Below are positions 25,980 through 34,546 of a DNA stretch of 64,000 nucleotides, one piece after another. Position 1 is the stretch's first letter; each line of letters starts with the position of its first letter. Source of the DNA: Micromonospora rubida (lineage in GTDB: Bacteria; Actinomycetota; Actinomycetes; Mycobacteriales; Micromonosporaceae); NCBI RefSeq assembly GCF_009908295.1, contig NZ_JAAALO010000004.1:478619-542618 (forward strand). Direction: 5' to 3'. Both the position numbers and the translations under genes were made by a program. The notes under the pieces are model-generated. The model did no database searches, had not been told where the DNA came from, and saw only the letters and a program-made list of their open reading frames with translations.

Positions 25980-26159
25980 ATGGCATCGAATGCTAACGAT
26001 CAACCGACGTTTTTCTTCGCCACGGCGAGCACCGACGGGCTCGACGGTCCGGGCGTGACCTTCGACGGCAGCGAGGAGGCGATGCGGCGACTGCGCCATC
26101 CGTTCGCGGTGCAGCAGACCCAGCCGCCGGCGGGCCGTAACCCGGAGCAGCGCGCCTGA
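25980..26159 (+). CDS. Small 59-residue protein, possible peptide precursor
   Basis: A short protein starting MASNANDQPTFFFATASTDG, with an acidic middle (VTFDGSEEAMRRL) and a polar Pro/Gln-rich end. There is no signal peptide or TM segment. ATG 25980 has an AGGA nine bases upstream; a longer in-frame start at 25932 lacks one. A perfect TCTTTCGAAAGA palindrome (25956-25967) lies just before the start. No modification enzyme is adjacent, so a peptide-precursor role is only a guess. Confidence 0.45.
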   Translation: MASNANDQPTFFFATASTDGLDGPGVTFDGSEEAMRRLRHPFAVQQTQPPAGRNPEQRA

Positions 26160-26253
26160 TCCGGTGGCGGCGCCACGACATACCCACCGCAGTCCGGGTA
26201 GCACCGCGCCGGCCCGCTGTCGGCCGTTGTGCCTGCCCCGGGCGCCGGTGCTC

Positions 26254-27144
26254 TCAGTCGGCCGGGCGTAGCCGGCCTGCCTCCCTGCCCTGGGCGTCGA
26301 GCAGCACCAAAGCCTCACCGTCCAGACCTGCTCGCCGGGTCGTCCGGAGCCAGCTCCAGACCGGGACCTGGTCGGGGCACCCGATCTTCGTGACGGGCCC
26401 GGTGGTGGCGAGTAGCGCGCCCCCGGTCGCGGTGATCCACCGGCCACCTCCGCCGTTGCAGCCGTCGGACCCGCGCCACTCTCCGTCTGTCGTGAACTCC
26501 AGGTACGCCCCCCGGTGTCCGACGGCGGGCGTCCAGCGGCCGGTCAGTCGGTGCTGGTCGGCGGGGTTCAGCGTCGGCGGTAGGGCGGCGGCCGGAGCGA
26601 GGGCGCGTCGGGCCTCGTCGGTTACCGTCGGCGGTTCCAGCAGGGAGGCCGCCATGTCCGGCCCGGCGGTCGGCGTCGCGCCGGGGAGCAGCCGGGCGAC
26701 CGGCTGCGCCAGGTTGTCCAGGAGCACCGGCCGCCCCGAGCCGTCGATTCGATACGCGGTCACGCGCCGCAGCCAGCCGGGGGTGTCCTGGCTGACCCGC
26801 TTGCAGTCGGGAGTGCCCTCGACGGCGGCGCTGACTGTGGAGTTCACCTCCGCGAGGAAGTTCCCGTCGGTGTCGGCCCGCCAGGACCCGCGCAGGATGC
26901 CGCAGCGGCTGCCCACGAGGTACAGCTCGTGATCAGCGAGCCGCAGGATCGTGCCCACGCCGGGGTCGGCGAGGTCGGCGATCGTCCAGGAACCGATCAG
27001 CCCTTCCGGCGCCGACGGCCCCGAGGATTCGTTGGCAGCCGGGCCCGGCCCGAGGTCTGCGGCCCCCGGCCCGGTCTGCCCGTCACACCCGGTGAGTAGT
27101 ACACCGCACGCGACCATCGCCGCGAGGTAGCCCCGATTCGCCAT
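26254..27144 (-). CDS. Lipoprotein with two META-like domains (copy 2)
   Basis: A 296-residue paralogue of the protein at 13837-14727, in opposite orientation. The lipobox is LLTGC (Cys near 19). The first domain has GSWTIADL and GSRCGILRGSWRAD; the second has GRWTPAVGHRGAYLEF, GEWRGSDGCNGG and GRWITATGG. The two proteins have the same length and align with almost no gaps. Function is unknown; META-type domains are found in surface and stress proteins. It reads toward the small peptide gene at 25980-26159, with which it converges. Confidence 0.82.
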   Translation of the reverse strand: MANRGYLAAMVACGVLLTGCDGQTGPGAADLGPGPAANESSGPSAPEGLIGSWTIADLADPGVGTILRLADHELYLVGSRCGILRGSWRADTDGNFLAEVNSTVSAAVEGTPDCKRVSQDTPGWLRRVTAYRIDGSGRPVLLDNLAQPVARLLPGATPTAGPDMAASLLEPPTVTDEARRALAPAAALPPTLNPADQHRLTGRWTPAVGHRGAYLEFTTDGEWRGSDGCNGGGGRWITATGGALLATTGPVTKIGCPDQVPVWSWLRTTRRAGLDGEALVLLDAQGREAGRLRPAD

Positions 27145-27303
27145 CCCAGCCCCCGGTCCTCTCCGCTTCTACCGTCGTTCCACTGCTCAGACGGTACGGA
27201 TTGAGAGGCGGTTCCACCTCCGTCGGCGTCGGCTGGGTGGGGCCGACGCTGCGACGGTCACACGGGGGATGACGTGGTCGGGAACGGCGTCACGTCCGAT
27301 GCG

Positions 27304-28544
27304 TCATGGGTGAGTCAGGCCGATGATGGCGGCCAGGCGGGTCACGTCGGCACCGGCGGGACCGTCGCGGAGCAGGGCGGTCAGCACCGTACGGGCGGCG
27401 GGGCGGATGCGGGTCTCGGCGGGGGCGATCTGGTCGGCGGTGACCAGGGCGTGGCCGGCGGCACGCGAGTTGCCGGAGCCGAGGTGGATGCGGGCCATGT
27501 CGATCAGGTGGGCCGCCCGGTGTTCGGCGGGGAGCCGGTTCCAGGCATCCCCGGTGGCGGCGCGCTTGTGGATGATGACGGCCTGGTGGGGGTCCCCGAG
27601 GTCGGCGGTGATGAGGGCACGGGCGAGGGCGACCACTGTTGGGCCGTACTCGATGTCGTCGTTGTCGCGGTCGGGGCGGTGGCCGGGGCGTCGGCGAGGC
27701 GGGTGGCGTGGTCGATGAGGTCGCCGGCGGCGGCCGAGTCGGTGCGGGCGGCGGCGAGAGCGGCCTCGACCAGCAGGGTTCCGGCCAGGGCGAGGTGGTC
27801 CGGCGGGAAGTCGTGGGACGGGTGCGGGGCGAGTCGGCGCACGGCGGTGCTGGCGGCGATCAGCGCGAGCTGGCCTTCTTCCAGGGCGCGTAGCGCCTGG
27901 ACCAGGGGGATCGTCGCAACTGCCGTGCGTCGGGGGTCACCGGCGGCGGTGGCCATCGCCCGGTCGGCGGCCAGCCATGCCAGGTTCGCCTCGCCGAGTT
28001 TCACCAGCATCTGAGCGGCGAGCCGATACATGCGCACCAGCAGGTCGGCGGCGCGCGCCGAACCGGTCGGTGCCCCGTGTTCGCGGGCCTGACGGGCGTC
28101 GGCGAGCAGGTCGGGCAGCATCCGCAACACCTGCGAGTGATCAGCGCGCCGGTACGCCAGCCACGCGTACGTCACCCGGCGGTCCAGCTCCTCAAGCGAC
28201 CTCGGCGGTCGCCAGCCGGCCTCGCCGGGGCCGGGGGTGTGGTAGCAGGCGAGCGCCGCTCGGACCCGTTCGACGGCAGCGGCGACGCCCGCGACCAGCT
28301 CGCCTCGCCGGGCCTCCCGGGCGAGCAGCACCTCCGGGGCGACGCCGAGGACCGCGGCGACCGTTTCGAGGACCGAGATCCGATCGAGGGTACGCAGACC
28401 GCGCTCGACCTTGTCCACCCAACTCTTCGACCGGCCGACCCGGCTGGCGAAGATCTGCTGGGTCATTCCCCGTCGGGTACGCAACTGGGCCACCCGCCGC
28501 CCGATCGGCGGCTGCCCGCTGTTGCGCCGGTTCGGCCCGTTCAT
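27304..28544 (-). pseudogene. XRE-family regulator with TPR-like body, frameshifted
   Basis: The N-terminal half reads normally from ATG 28544 (GGAGGA upstream): HTH with GRRVAQLRTRRGMTQQIFASRVGRSKSWVDKVERG, then a helical body typical of actinomycete XRE regulators, up to IDHATRLADAP near 27690. There the frame shifts: the first frame degenerates into Thr/Ser/Pro sequence, while another frame continues with GHRPDRDNDDIEYGPTVVAL and EHRAAHLIDMARIHLGSGNS to a stop at 27304. Adding one C to the CCCC run at 27685-27688 restores a continuous protein of about 410 residues. It is a recent mutation, a sequencing error or, less likely, programmed. Confidence 0.75.
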
Positions 28545-28684
28545 CGGTCCTCCGTGTGGTGCATGGCCTCAGTGGACGCGCCGCAGCGCGGGCACCACCT
28601 CGACTTGACCCGGAACGCGAGGATCCCGAGCAGGAACCCCGGCACCAGGCCGCCGAACACGATCGACACGGTCTCGGCAATCAC
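28541..28684 (-). CDS. 47-residue TM peptide with CPRC knuckle, coupled to XRE gene
   Basis: A short protein with one hydrophobic segment (VSIVFGGLVPGFLLGILAF), a basic boundary, and then WCPRCGAST, half of a zinc knuckle. The stop overlaps the ATG of the XRE gene (ATGA at 28541-28544), so its translation would feed into the regulator. The start is GTG 28684 with AGGG about eleven bases upstream. It may be a membrane tether or signal input for the regulator; the small size makes this tentative. Confidence 0.5.
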   Translation of the reverse strand: MIAETVSIVFGGLVPGFLLGILAFRVKSRWCPRCGASTEAMHHTEDR

Positions 28685-28915
28685 AAGCAGTCTCGCCCTT
28701 CTGGTGGAGGCCGGCGGCGGGCGTTGCCGCGCCTGCGGCGCTCCCGGCCGTTGGTGTGTCCAGCAGCCTGCACACGCTGCGGAGTTGATCGGTGGTGCGC
28801 TGTAGTCAGACTTGCGCATCAAGTGATGGAGCACAAGCCCCATGAATAAGATCAAAGCCGGATATGCAGGCGAGCCGGGGCAGACGAGCTAGCGGGTTTG
28901 GTGCAGAATCACGAC

Positions 28916-29779
28916 ATGCCTCGATTCACGCCAGCGACTCCCCGCTCTCGACGGCTCGGCCGGGAGCTGCGCAAGATCCGCGAGACCAAGGGTCTTACCG
29001 GCGAGGAGACAGCGAAGCTCGTCCGCTGCTCCTCGTCACGGATCAGCCGGATCGAATCCGGCGAGATCAAGCCTCGTGCCGGCGACGTCATGGAATTGCT
29101 GGTCGCGTACGGCATCAGGATCGACGAGGAGCCCGGCACGTCGCTGCTGGAACAGGCGCGCGACCTGCGCGAGGAAGGGTGGTGGCAGCGTCTCGGCGGC
29201 CGGTACGCGACGTACATCGCCTACGAGGAGGAGGCCGCCGAGCTGAAGAACTTCGAGCCGATGTTGGTGCCGGGGCTGTTGCAGACCGAGCGGTACGCCC
29301 GCGAGGTCAACACCATCGGCCGCGAGTCCGACAAGGACACCATCAACCAGCGAGTTGCCGCCCGGATGACCCGACAGGAGGTGCTGCACCGGCAGCCGAC
29401 GCCGCTGCGGATGCACGCCATCCTGTCCGAGGCAGCCGTGCGCACGGAGGTCGGCGGCCCGGATGTCCTACGCGAGCAGCTTGACCACCTGGTCACGCTG
29501 AGCCGACTGCCCAACGTCACGATCCAGGTCCTCCGCTTCGAGGCCGGCGCGCACCTGGCGGACAGCAGCGGTTTCGCCCTGCTGACTTTTGAGCAGGACG
29601 ATCCACCGCTCGGCTACATCGAAACCCTGGCCGGGGAGCTGTTCCTCGAATCGAACCGCGACCTGGCGCGGCTCGCAGCCGCGTACGACAATCTAAGGAT
29701 GCTGGCCATGTCACCGGCCGAATCCGTAAAGTGCGTCGTCAAGGAGCTGAGCAAGCATGGAACGCAACACTTGGCGTAA
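28916..29779 (+). CDS. XRE-family regulator with DUF5753 (Scr1-like)
   Basis: A regulator of about 287 residues. The HTH is LGRELRKIRETKGLTGEETAKLV followed by SSRISRIESGEIKPR; the body (about 100-280) is DUF5753, with EEEAAELKNFEPMLVPGLLQTERYAR and a central GFALLTFEQDD. This family works with small DUF397 proteins encoded just downstream, as here, in a widespread actinomycete regulatory pair. ATG 28916 is the first start matching the family; no clear ribosome-binding site precedes it. The 3' end overlaps the DUF397 gene by 23 bases. Confidence 0.9.
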   Translation: MPRFTPATPRSRRLGRELRKIRETKGLTGEETAKLVRCSSSRISRIESGEIKPRAGDVMELLVAYGIRIDEEPGTSLLEQARDLREEGWWQRLGGRYATYIAYEEEAAELKNFEPMLVPGLLQTERYAREVNTIGRESDKDTINQRVAARMTRQEVLHRQPTPLRMHAILSEAAVRTEVGGPDVLREQLDHLVTLSRLPNVTIQVLRFEAGAHLADSSGFALLTFEQDDPPLGYIETLAGELFLESNRDLARLAAAYDNLRMLAMSPAESVKCVVKELSKHGTQHLA

Positions 29780-29945
29780 GTCGAGCCGCTCGGGCAGCAA
29801 CGGTCAGTGCGTCGAGGTGCGCGACCGGGGCGCTCGGGTCGACGTACGCGATTCCAAGGCCCCCACCACCGGGACGCTGAGCTTCGACCCGGCCGCGTGG
29901 ACCGCCTTCACCGGCAGCCTCAAGGCCGACAACGTCCGCGCGTAG
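29757..29945 (+). CDS. DUF397 protein (copy 1)
   Basis: A 62-residue member of the DUF397 family: WRKSSRSGSNGQCVEVRD, VRDSKAP and FDPAAWTAFTGSL. These small cytoplasmic proteins pair with XRE/DUF5753 regulators and are linked to development and antibiotic control in Streptomyces (bldB relatives, whiJ-like loci). The start lies inside the end of the DUF5753 gene. A second, nearly identical copy is at 31108-31296. Confidence 0.92.
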   Translation: MERNTWRKSSRSGSNGQCVEVRDRGARVDVRDSKAPTTGTLSFDPAAWTAFTGSLKADNVRA

Positions 29946-30037
29946 CTGACTCACCCGTCCCGGCGGCCCTCTCTGAACAGGGAGGCCGCACCGGGATCGC
30001 ACCGCATCTCGACGCCGCCGACGAATGTGAGGGCGAC

Positions 30038-31057
30038 ATGCGCCGACGGGCGTTGCTCACACTGCTCGGTTCCGCCCTGACCTCACCGGCCCACGAGTGG
30101 CTGATCGCCCAGCCGCCGCAAAGCGTCGCCTCGGCCGCCGGCCGACCGCTCTCCGCTGAGGTCGTCGACCACCTGGACGCCGTAACGGCGAGCCTGCGAC
30201 GTATGGACGACCACCTCGGCAGCGGGCAGACCCTCGGCCTGGTCCGCCAACACCTCAGCACCGTTGTCGGAGCGCTGCGCGATCGCCGCTACACCGACAC
30301 CGTTGGCCGGCGACTGCACGCTACGGCCGGTGAGTTGCTGCGCCTCGCCGGCTGGCTCTCCTTCGACGGCGGTCACCACAGCCAAGCGCAGCGGTTTTGG
30401 ATCGCGGGCCTCTACCAGGCCCAGACCGCCGGCGATCGCGGACTTGGCGCGAACCTTCTTGGCTTCATGTCCTGTCAGGCCAAGGACCTCGGACAGCTCC
30501 GGCAATCCGTCACCCTTGCCGAAACCGCGCGGGCGAGTTACCCGGCCACGAGTCCGAAGGTCGCGGCCATCCTCGACCTGCGGGCCGCCGAGGCGTATGC
30601 CAACAGCGGGTCGACGACTGATACCCGCCGCGCCCTCGACAGCGCCTTCGGCAGACTCACCGACAGCGGCCCCCAGCACGGTGACCCCGACTGGGCGTAC
30701 TGGATCAATGAGGCGCAGGCCCAGGCGCAAGCCGGCTACTGCTACGTCAAACTCGAAGACTGGCCACGGGCCCGCGAGCATCTACGAGCAGCGCTGCGGT
30801 TGCAGGGTGACGAGTGCACCCGCGAGGGCGCACTGCGGAACGCCCTTCTCGCCACCACCTACGTTCGGCAGCAATCCGCCGACCTGGATCGGGCGCTTGC
30901 CCTCGGTGACCAGGCCGTTGAGACCCTCACCGGCCAGGTCACCTCCGCGCGGTGCGTCAAACACGTACGCAACTTGGTCGGCAACCTGACGCCGTACCGA
31001 CGTACGCCTGCCGTCCGACAGTTCTGTCAGGACGCAAAAGATCTCATCAGTACCTGA
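30038..31057 (+). CDS. TPR-like regulator body lacking an HTH
   Basis: A 339-residue helical protein. It starts MRRRALLTLLGSALTSPAHEWL, the junction sequence normally found after the HTH in large actinomycete XRE regulators, and continues with alpha-alpha repeats (LLRLAGWLSFDGGHHSQAQRFWIAGLYQAQ, split here by position about 105-135, and later YCYVKLEDWPRAREHLRAAL). The usual 80-residue DNA-binding part is absent: upstream of ATG 30038 (GAGGG four bases before) there is only DUF397 sequence in another frame. It sits between two DUF397 copies and may act as a partner or antagonist of the DUF5753 regulator. Confidence 0.75.
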   Translation: MRRRALLTLLGSALTSPAHEWLIAQPPQSVASAAGRPLSAEVVDHLDAVTASLRRMDDHLGSGQTLGLVRQHLSTVVGALRDRRYTDTVGRRLHATAGELLRLAGWLSFDGGHHSQAQRFWIAGLYQAQTAGDRGLGANLLGFMSCQAKDLGQLRQSVTLAETARASYPATSPKVAAILDLRAAEAYANSGSTTDTRRALDSAFGRLTDSGPQHGDPDWAYWINEAQAQAQAGYCYVKLEDWPRAREHLRAALRLQGDECTREGALRNALLATTYVRQQSADLDRALALGDQAVETLTGQVTSARCVKHVRNLVGNLTPYRRTPAVRQFCQDAKDLIST

Positions 31058-31107
31058 CCACGCTATGTCAGCAGTGGGGCCGAGAATGGATCAAGGGGTG
31101 AGTAGGC

Positions 31108-31296
31108 ATGGAGCAGAACCGCTGGCGTAAGTCGAGCCGGTCTGGCGGCAACGGTCAGTGCGTCGAGGTGCGCGACCGGGGCGCTCGGGTCGACGTACGC
31201 GACTCCAAGGCCCCCGCCACCGGGATGCTGAGCTTCGGCCCGGCCGCGTGGAGCGCCTTCACCGGCAGCCTCAAGACCGACAGCACCCGCCCATAA
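31108..31296 (+). CDS. DUF397 protein (copy 2)
   Basis: A 62-residue DUF397 protein, differing from copy 1 (29757-29945) at few positions; the central DNA is almost identical, including synonymous sites. It retains the family core WRKSSRSGGNGQCVEVRD and FGPAAWSAFTGSL. It follows the HTH-less regulator gene by 50 bases. A recent tandem duplication that brackets the regulator is the simplest explanation. Confidence 0.9.
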   Translation: MEQNRWRKSSRSGGNGQCVEVRDRGARVDVRDSKAPATGMLSFGPAAWSAFTGSLKTDSTRP

Positions 31297-31372
31297 CTCG
31301 CACCTACCTGACGGTCGCGGCGAACAGGCGACCCGGGGGATTCACGACCGGCGCAACGGGTACCGGCCAGGC

Positions 31373-32455
31373 ATGCGGATCGTGGTGGTGGGTGCGAGCG
31401 GGAACGCCGGGACCGCGCTGGTGCGCCGGCTGCTCCGGGAGCGGGACGTGGAGCTGGTCGGGGTGGCCCGCCGGCTGCCCGGCCCGGGGGCCGGCGAGCC
31501 GTACGACCGGCTGGAGTGGCACTCCTGCGACGTCGGGGCGGCGGGCGCGGCCGACCAGTTGGCGGCGGTCTTCGCCGGGGCGGACGCGGTGGTGCACCTG
31601 GCCTGGCAGATCCAGCCCAGCCACGACCAGCGGGCGCTGCACCGGACCAACGTCGGCGGCAGTCGGGCCGTGGTCGACGGGGTGCTCCGCGCGAAGGTGC
31701 CCGCCCTCGCGTACGCCTCCTCCGTGGGCGCGTACGCCTCCGGCCCGAAGGACCACCCGGTCAGCGAGCGCTGGCCGGTGACCGGGGTGCCCGGCTCGTC
31801 GTACAGCCGGGACAAGGCGGAGGTGGAGGCGCTGCTCGACCGGGTCGAGCGGGAGCATCCGGAGCTGCGGGTGGTGCGGATGCGGCCGGGGCTGATCTTC
31901 CAGCGGGACGCCGGCACCGAGATCACCCGCTACTTCCTCGGGCCGCTGGCCCCCGTGCGCCTGCTCCGGTACGGCCGCATCCCGCTGGTGCCCAGCCACC
32001 GTCGGCTGCGGATGCAGGCGGTGCACGCCGACGACGTGGCCGACGCGTACGCCCGGGCGCTGCTCGGCGACGCGCGCGGCGCGTTCAACCTGGCGGCCGA
32101 TCCGGTGCTCACGCCGGAGCTGGTGGCCCGGCACTTCCACGGCTGGACGGTGCCGGTGGCCGCACCGCTGCTGCGCGGCGCGGCCGCGCTGACCTGGCTG
32201 GCCCGGCTGCAACCGGTCGACGCCGGCTGGGTGGAGCTGGGCCTGAACGCGCCGCTGATGTCCAGCGCGCGGGCCGAGGCCGAGCTGGGCTGGCAGCCGA
32301 GGGTGGACGGGCTGACCGCCCTGCGCGACCTCTTCGCCGGCATGGCCCACGGCGGCCACAGCGGCAGCCCGCCGATGTCCGCCGCCCGGGATCTTCCGGG
32401 CCGCCCGGCCGGCCTGCTGAAGGCCCGCCCCGCCGGGCACGGCAACCCGTACTGA
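31373..32455 (+). CDS. NAD-dependent epimerase/dehydratase family protein
   Basis: A 360-residue extended SDR. VVVGASGNAGTALVRRLL is the N-terminal Rossmann motif, the Ser/Tyr/Lys set appears as YASSVGAYA and SYSRDKAEVE, and MRPGLIFQRDAG and DVADAYARALLGDARGAFNLAAD are typical of the sugar-epimerase branch. The C-terminal 40 residues are an unstructured Pro/Gly/Arg-rich extension. The substrate is unknown. It converges with the ZIP transporter gene, with a small CCACGCC/GGCGTGG hairpin at 32474-32496 reaching into that gene's end. Confidence 0.85.
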   Translation: MRIVVVGASGNAGTALVRRLLRERDVELVGVARRLPGPGAGEPYDRLEWHSCDVGAAGAADQLAAVFAGADAVVHLAWQIQPSHDQRALHRTNVGGSRAVVDGVLRAKVPALAYASSVGAYASGPKDHPVSERWPVTGVPGSSYSRDKAEVEALLDRVEREHPELRVVRMRPGLIFQRDAGTEITRYFLGPLAPVRLLRYGRIPLVPSHRRLRMQAVHADDVADAYARALLGDARGAFNLAADPVLTPELVARHFHGWTVPVAAPLLRGAAALTWLARLQPVDAGWVELGLNAPLMSSARAEAELGWQPRVDGLTALRDLFAGMAHGGHSGSPPMSAARDLPGRPAGLLKARPAGHGNPY

Positions 32456-32486
32456 CCGCCCGTCGCTGCCCCTCCACGCCGGGGGT

Positions 32487-33233
32487 TCAGGCGTGGGACA
32501 GGGCGAAGGCCACCAGGAAGCCCAGCACCGTGATCAGGCCGACCAGCAGGTGGGCGTCCTCGAACGCCTCGGGGACCATGGTGTCGGTGATCATGGCGAG
32601 GATCGCGCCGGCCGCCAGCGCGGTGATTGCGGCGAGCACCTCCGGCGGCGCCCCGCCCAGCAGGGTGTGCCCGGCCAGCGCCGCGAGGCCGCTCACCAGG
32701 GCGATCCCGGTCCACAGGAGGAAGACGTACCGGCGGGTGCGGCCGGCCCGACGCATCCCCGCCGCGCTGGACAGCCCCTCCGGCACGTTGCTGAGGAACA
32801 CCGCGATCACCGTGACCGCGCTGACCGTGCCGCCGGTGAGCAGGCTCGCGCCGATCACCACGGACTCGGGGATGCCGTCGAGCAGCGCCCCCACCGCCAT
32901 CGCCGACCCGGACCCCGGCTGCTCCCCCTCCGAGGGCTGGTCGCCGGAGCGCTTGCGGTGCCGCGCGCCGCGCCGGGCCAGCAGCACGTTCGCCCCGGTG
33001 TACGCCAGCGCGCCGCCCGCCGCCCCGATCGCCGTCGGCAGCAGCCCGCCCTGCTCGTGCGCCTCGGCGACCAGCTCGAAGGAGACCGCGGAGAGCAGCA
33101 CCCCCGCCCCGAAGGCCATGACGGACGCGACGACCCGTCGCGGCACCGGCACGAACCAGCCCAGCGCCGCCCCGACCAGCAGGGCCGACCCGGCCAGCAG
33201 ACCCCAGCCACCCGCCTGTAACCACTCCGGCAT
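32487..33233 (-). CDS. ZIP-family divalent metal transporter
   Basis: A 248-residue membrane protein of the ZIP (zinc/iron permease) family with about eight TM helices. The metal-binding helices are recognisable in DGIPESVVIG (TM4 region, where the first His of the usual HxxPE is Asp) and SNVPEGLSSA (TM5 region). A hydrophilic loop with RHRKRSGD in the middle is the usual variable region. It probably takes up Zn, Mn or Fe into the cytoplasm. No metal-dependent regulator is adjacent. Confidence 0.85.
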   Translation of the reverse strand: MPEWLQAGGWGLLAGSALLVGAALGWFVPVPRRVVASVMAFGAGVLLSAVSFELVAEAHEQGGLLPTAIGAAGGALAYTGANVLLARRGARHRKRSGDQPSEGEQPGSGSAMAVGALLDGIPESVVIGASLLTGGTVSAVTVIAVFLSNVPEGLSSAAGMRRAGRTRRYVFLLWTGIALVSGLAALAGHTLLGGAPPEVLAAITALAAGAILAMITDTMVPEAFEDAHLLVGLITVLGFLVAFALSHA

Positions 33234-33273
33234 TCGCGGAACGGTACCCGGGGGGCGGGCGGCGAAAACAGGG

Positions 33274-34467
33274 TCAGAAGTCGGCGTACAGGTAGGGCAG
33301 CCGGCGGGGGAAGAGGCGGCGCAGCTCGACGGCGGCGTCGGCCGGCACCTGGCCGAGGCCGCGGACGTCCACCTCCGCCGGGTCCAGCACCCCGTACGCC
33401 AGGGCGGAGAGCCCGGCCGCGGTGAGCGTCGCGGTCGGCGCGGCGCCGGTGGCGGAGTCGGGCATCAGCTCCAACCGGCCGGTCGTGCCGTCGAGCAGGT
33501 GACTGCCGCCCAGCCAGCGGTCCCCGGTCAGCGCGATCCGGGCCCGGCCGGGCCCGGAGGGGAGGCCGGCCAGCGCGTCCAGCGAGAGCAGCCGGGCCAT
33601 CGGCGCCGCCGACCCCGGTCGGGCGACCCGGGCCTCGACGTGCACGGCCAGGTCGGTGAGCCACAGCTCGGGCATCTCGTCGGCGGCCACCCGCAGCCGC
33701 ACCCGGCCGACCTGGTCGACGTGCCGGGCCAGGAACTGAAGGATCAGCGCCCGGGCGTACGGGTCGGCGACCAGCAGGTCGTCGCCGGCCAGCTCGCCAC
33801 CGTGGTCGTCGATCCGGTACGTCAGGACGCCGACCGTCGCGCCGTCGACCCGGGCGGTGACCAGCCACCGGTCGTCGTCGTCGCGCAGCGACACCGCCCG
33901 GGTCTCGGGGAAGAGCGCGAAGCCGTGCCGCTCGGTCAGGCAGCGCTCGGTGAAGGCGCGGTGGGTGGCGTACCCGGTGCCGGTCCGTTCCCAGCTCAGC
34001 TCGCCGGGCAGGTCGGCGCGCAGCAGCGGGGCCAGGTCGGCCGGCGTGAAGGTGACCGTGCGGGCCCGGGGCAGCCCGACGTAGCCGAACCGCTCGTAGA
34101 ACGAGGCGCGGAACGGGTACAACGCGCTCACCAGGTGCCCGTCGTCGCGCATCTCGTCGAGCAGCCGGTGCAGCAGGGCCCGGACGTGCCCACGCCGGCG
34201 GGCCAGCGGATGGGTGGCCACCCCGGCGACGCCGGCCATCGGCAGCACCGTCCCGCGCAGGTTCTGCCGCATCGGGATGGCGGAGACCACGGCGAGGGTC
34301 TCGCCGCCCTCCTCGGCGACCAGGGTCCGGTTGGCCTCGTTGTACGGCAGGTAACGGCCGAACTCCTCGGCCCGCTCGGGTCGCATCGGCGACGCCTCGA
34401 AGGCGTACGCCTGGAGCGGGAAGGACGTGCTGGAGCGCTCGGTATTGGTCACCCGCCGGATATGCAT
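33274..34467 (-). CDS. Eis-like GNAT N-acetyltransferase
   Basis: A protein of about 397 residues with the three-part layout of Eis: an N-terminal GNAT domain with GVAGVATHPLARRRGHVRALL (acetyl-CoA loop), a second GNAT-like domain, and a C-terminal SCP2-like domain ending in YLYADF, whose terminal carboxylate and Tyr act in catalysis in Eis. Eis enzymes acetylate multiple amines of aminoglycosides and other amines. ATG 34467 is preferred to the TTG twelve bases upstream. The gene is monocistronic, 40 bases downstream of the ZIP start region on the same strand. Confidence 0.88.
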   Translation of the reverse strand: MHIRRVTNTERSSTSFPLQAYAFEASPMRPERAEEFGRYLPYNEANRTLVAEEGGETLAVVSAIPMRQNLRGTVLPMAGVAGVATHPLARRRGHVRALLHRLLDEMRDDGHLVSALYPFRASFYERFGYVGLPRARTVTFTPADLAPLLRADLPGELSWERTGTGYATHRAFTERCLTERHGFALFPETRAVSLRDDDDRWLVTARVDGATVGVLTYRIDDHGGELAGDDLLVADPYARALILQFLARHVDQVGRVRLRVAADEMPELWLTDLAVHVEARVARPGSAAPMARLLSLDALAGLPSGPGRARIALTGDRWLGGSHLLDGTTGRLELMPDSATGAAPTATLTAAGLSALAYGVLDPAEVDVRGLGQVPADAAVELRRLFPRRLPYLYADF

Positions 34468-34546
34468 CCCCCATCCCAACCCGCCCGCCGGGCCGGCGCA
34501 ACCACATTCGCCGGTCGCCGGGGTGGCCCGATTCCGTGGGGGCGGG

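Noticed and set aside
24409..26159. RiPP biosynthetic cluster (methyltransferase plus small peptide)
   Set aside because: The methyltransferase belongs to a TetR-controlled operon with the ABM-like gene and is more than 600 bases away, with a lipoprotein gene between; no ATP-grasp, radical-SAM, cyclodehydratase or lanthipeptide enzyme is present.
27640..27720. Programmed ribosomal frameshift in the XRE gene
   Set aside because: The site is a short C run without a recognisable slippery heptamer or downstream structure; a simple indel or sequencing error explains it better.
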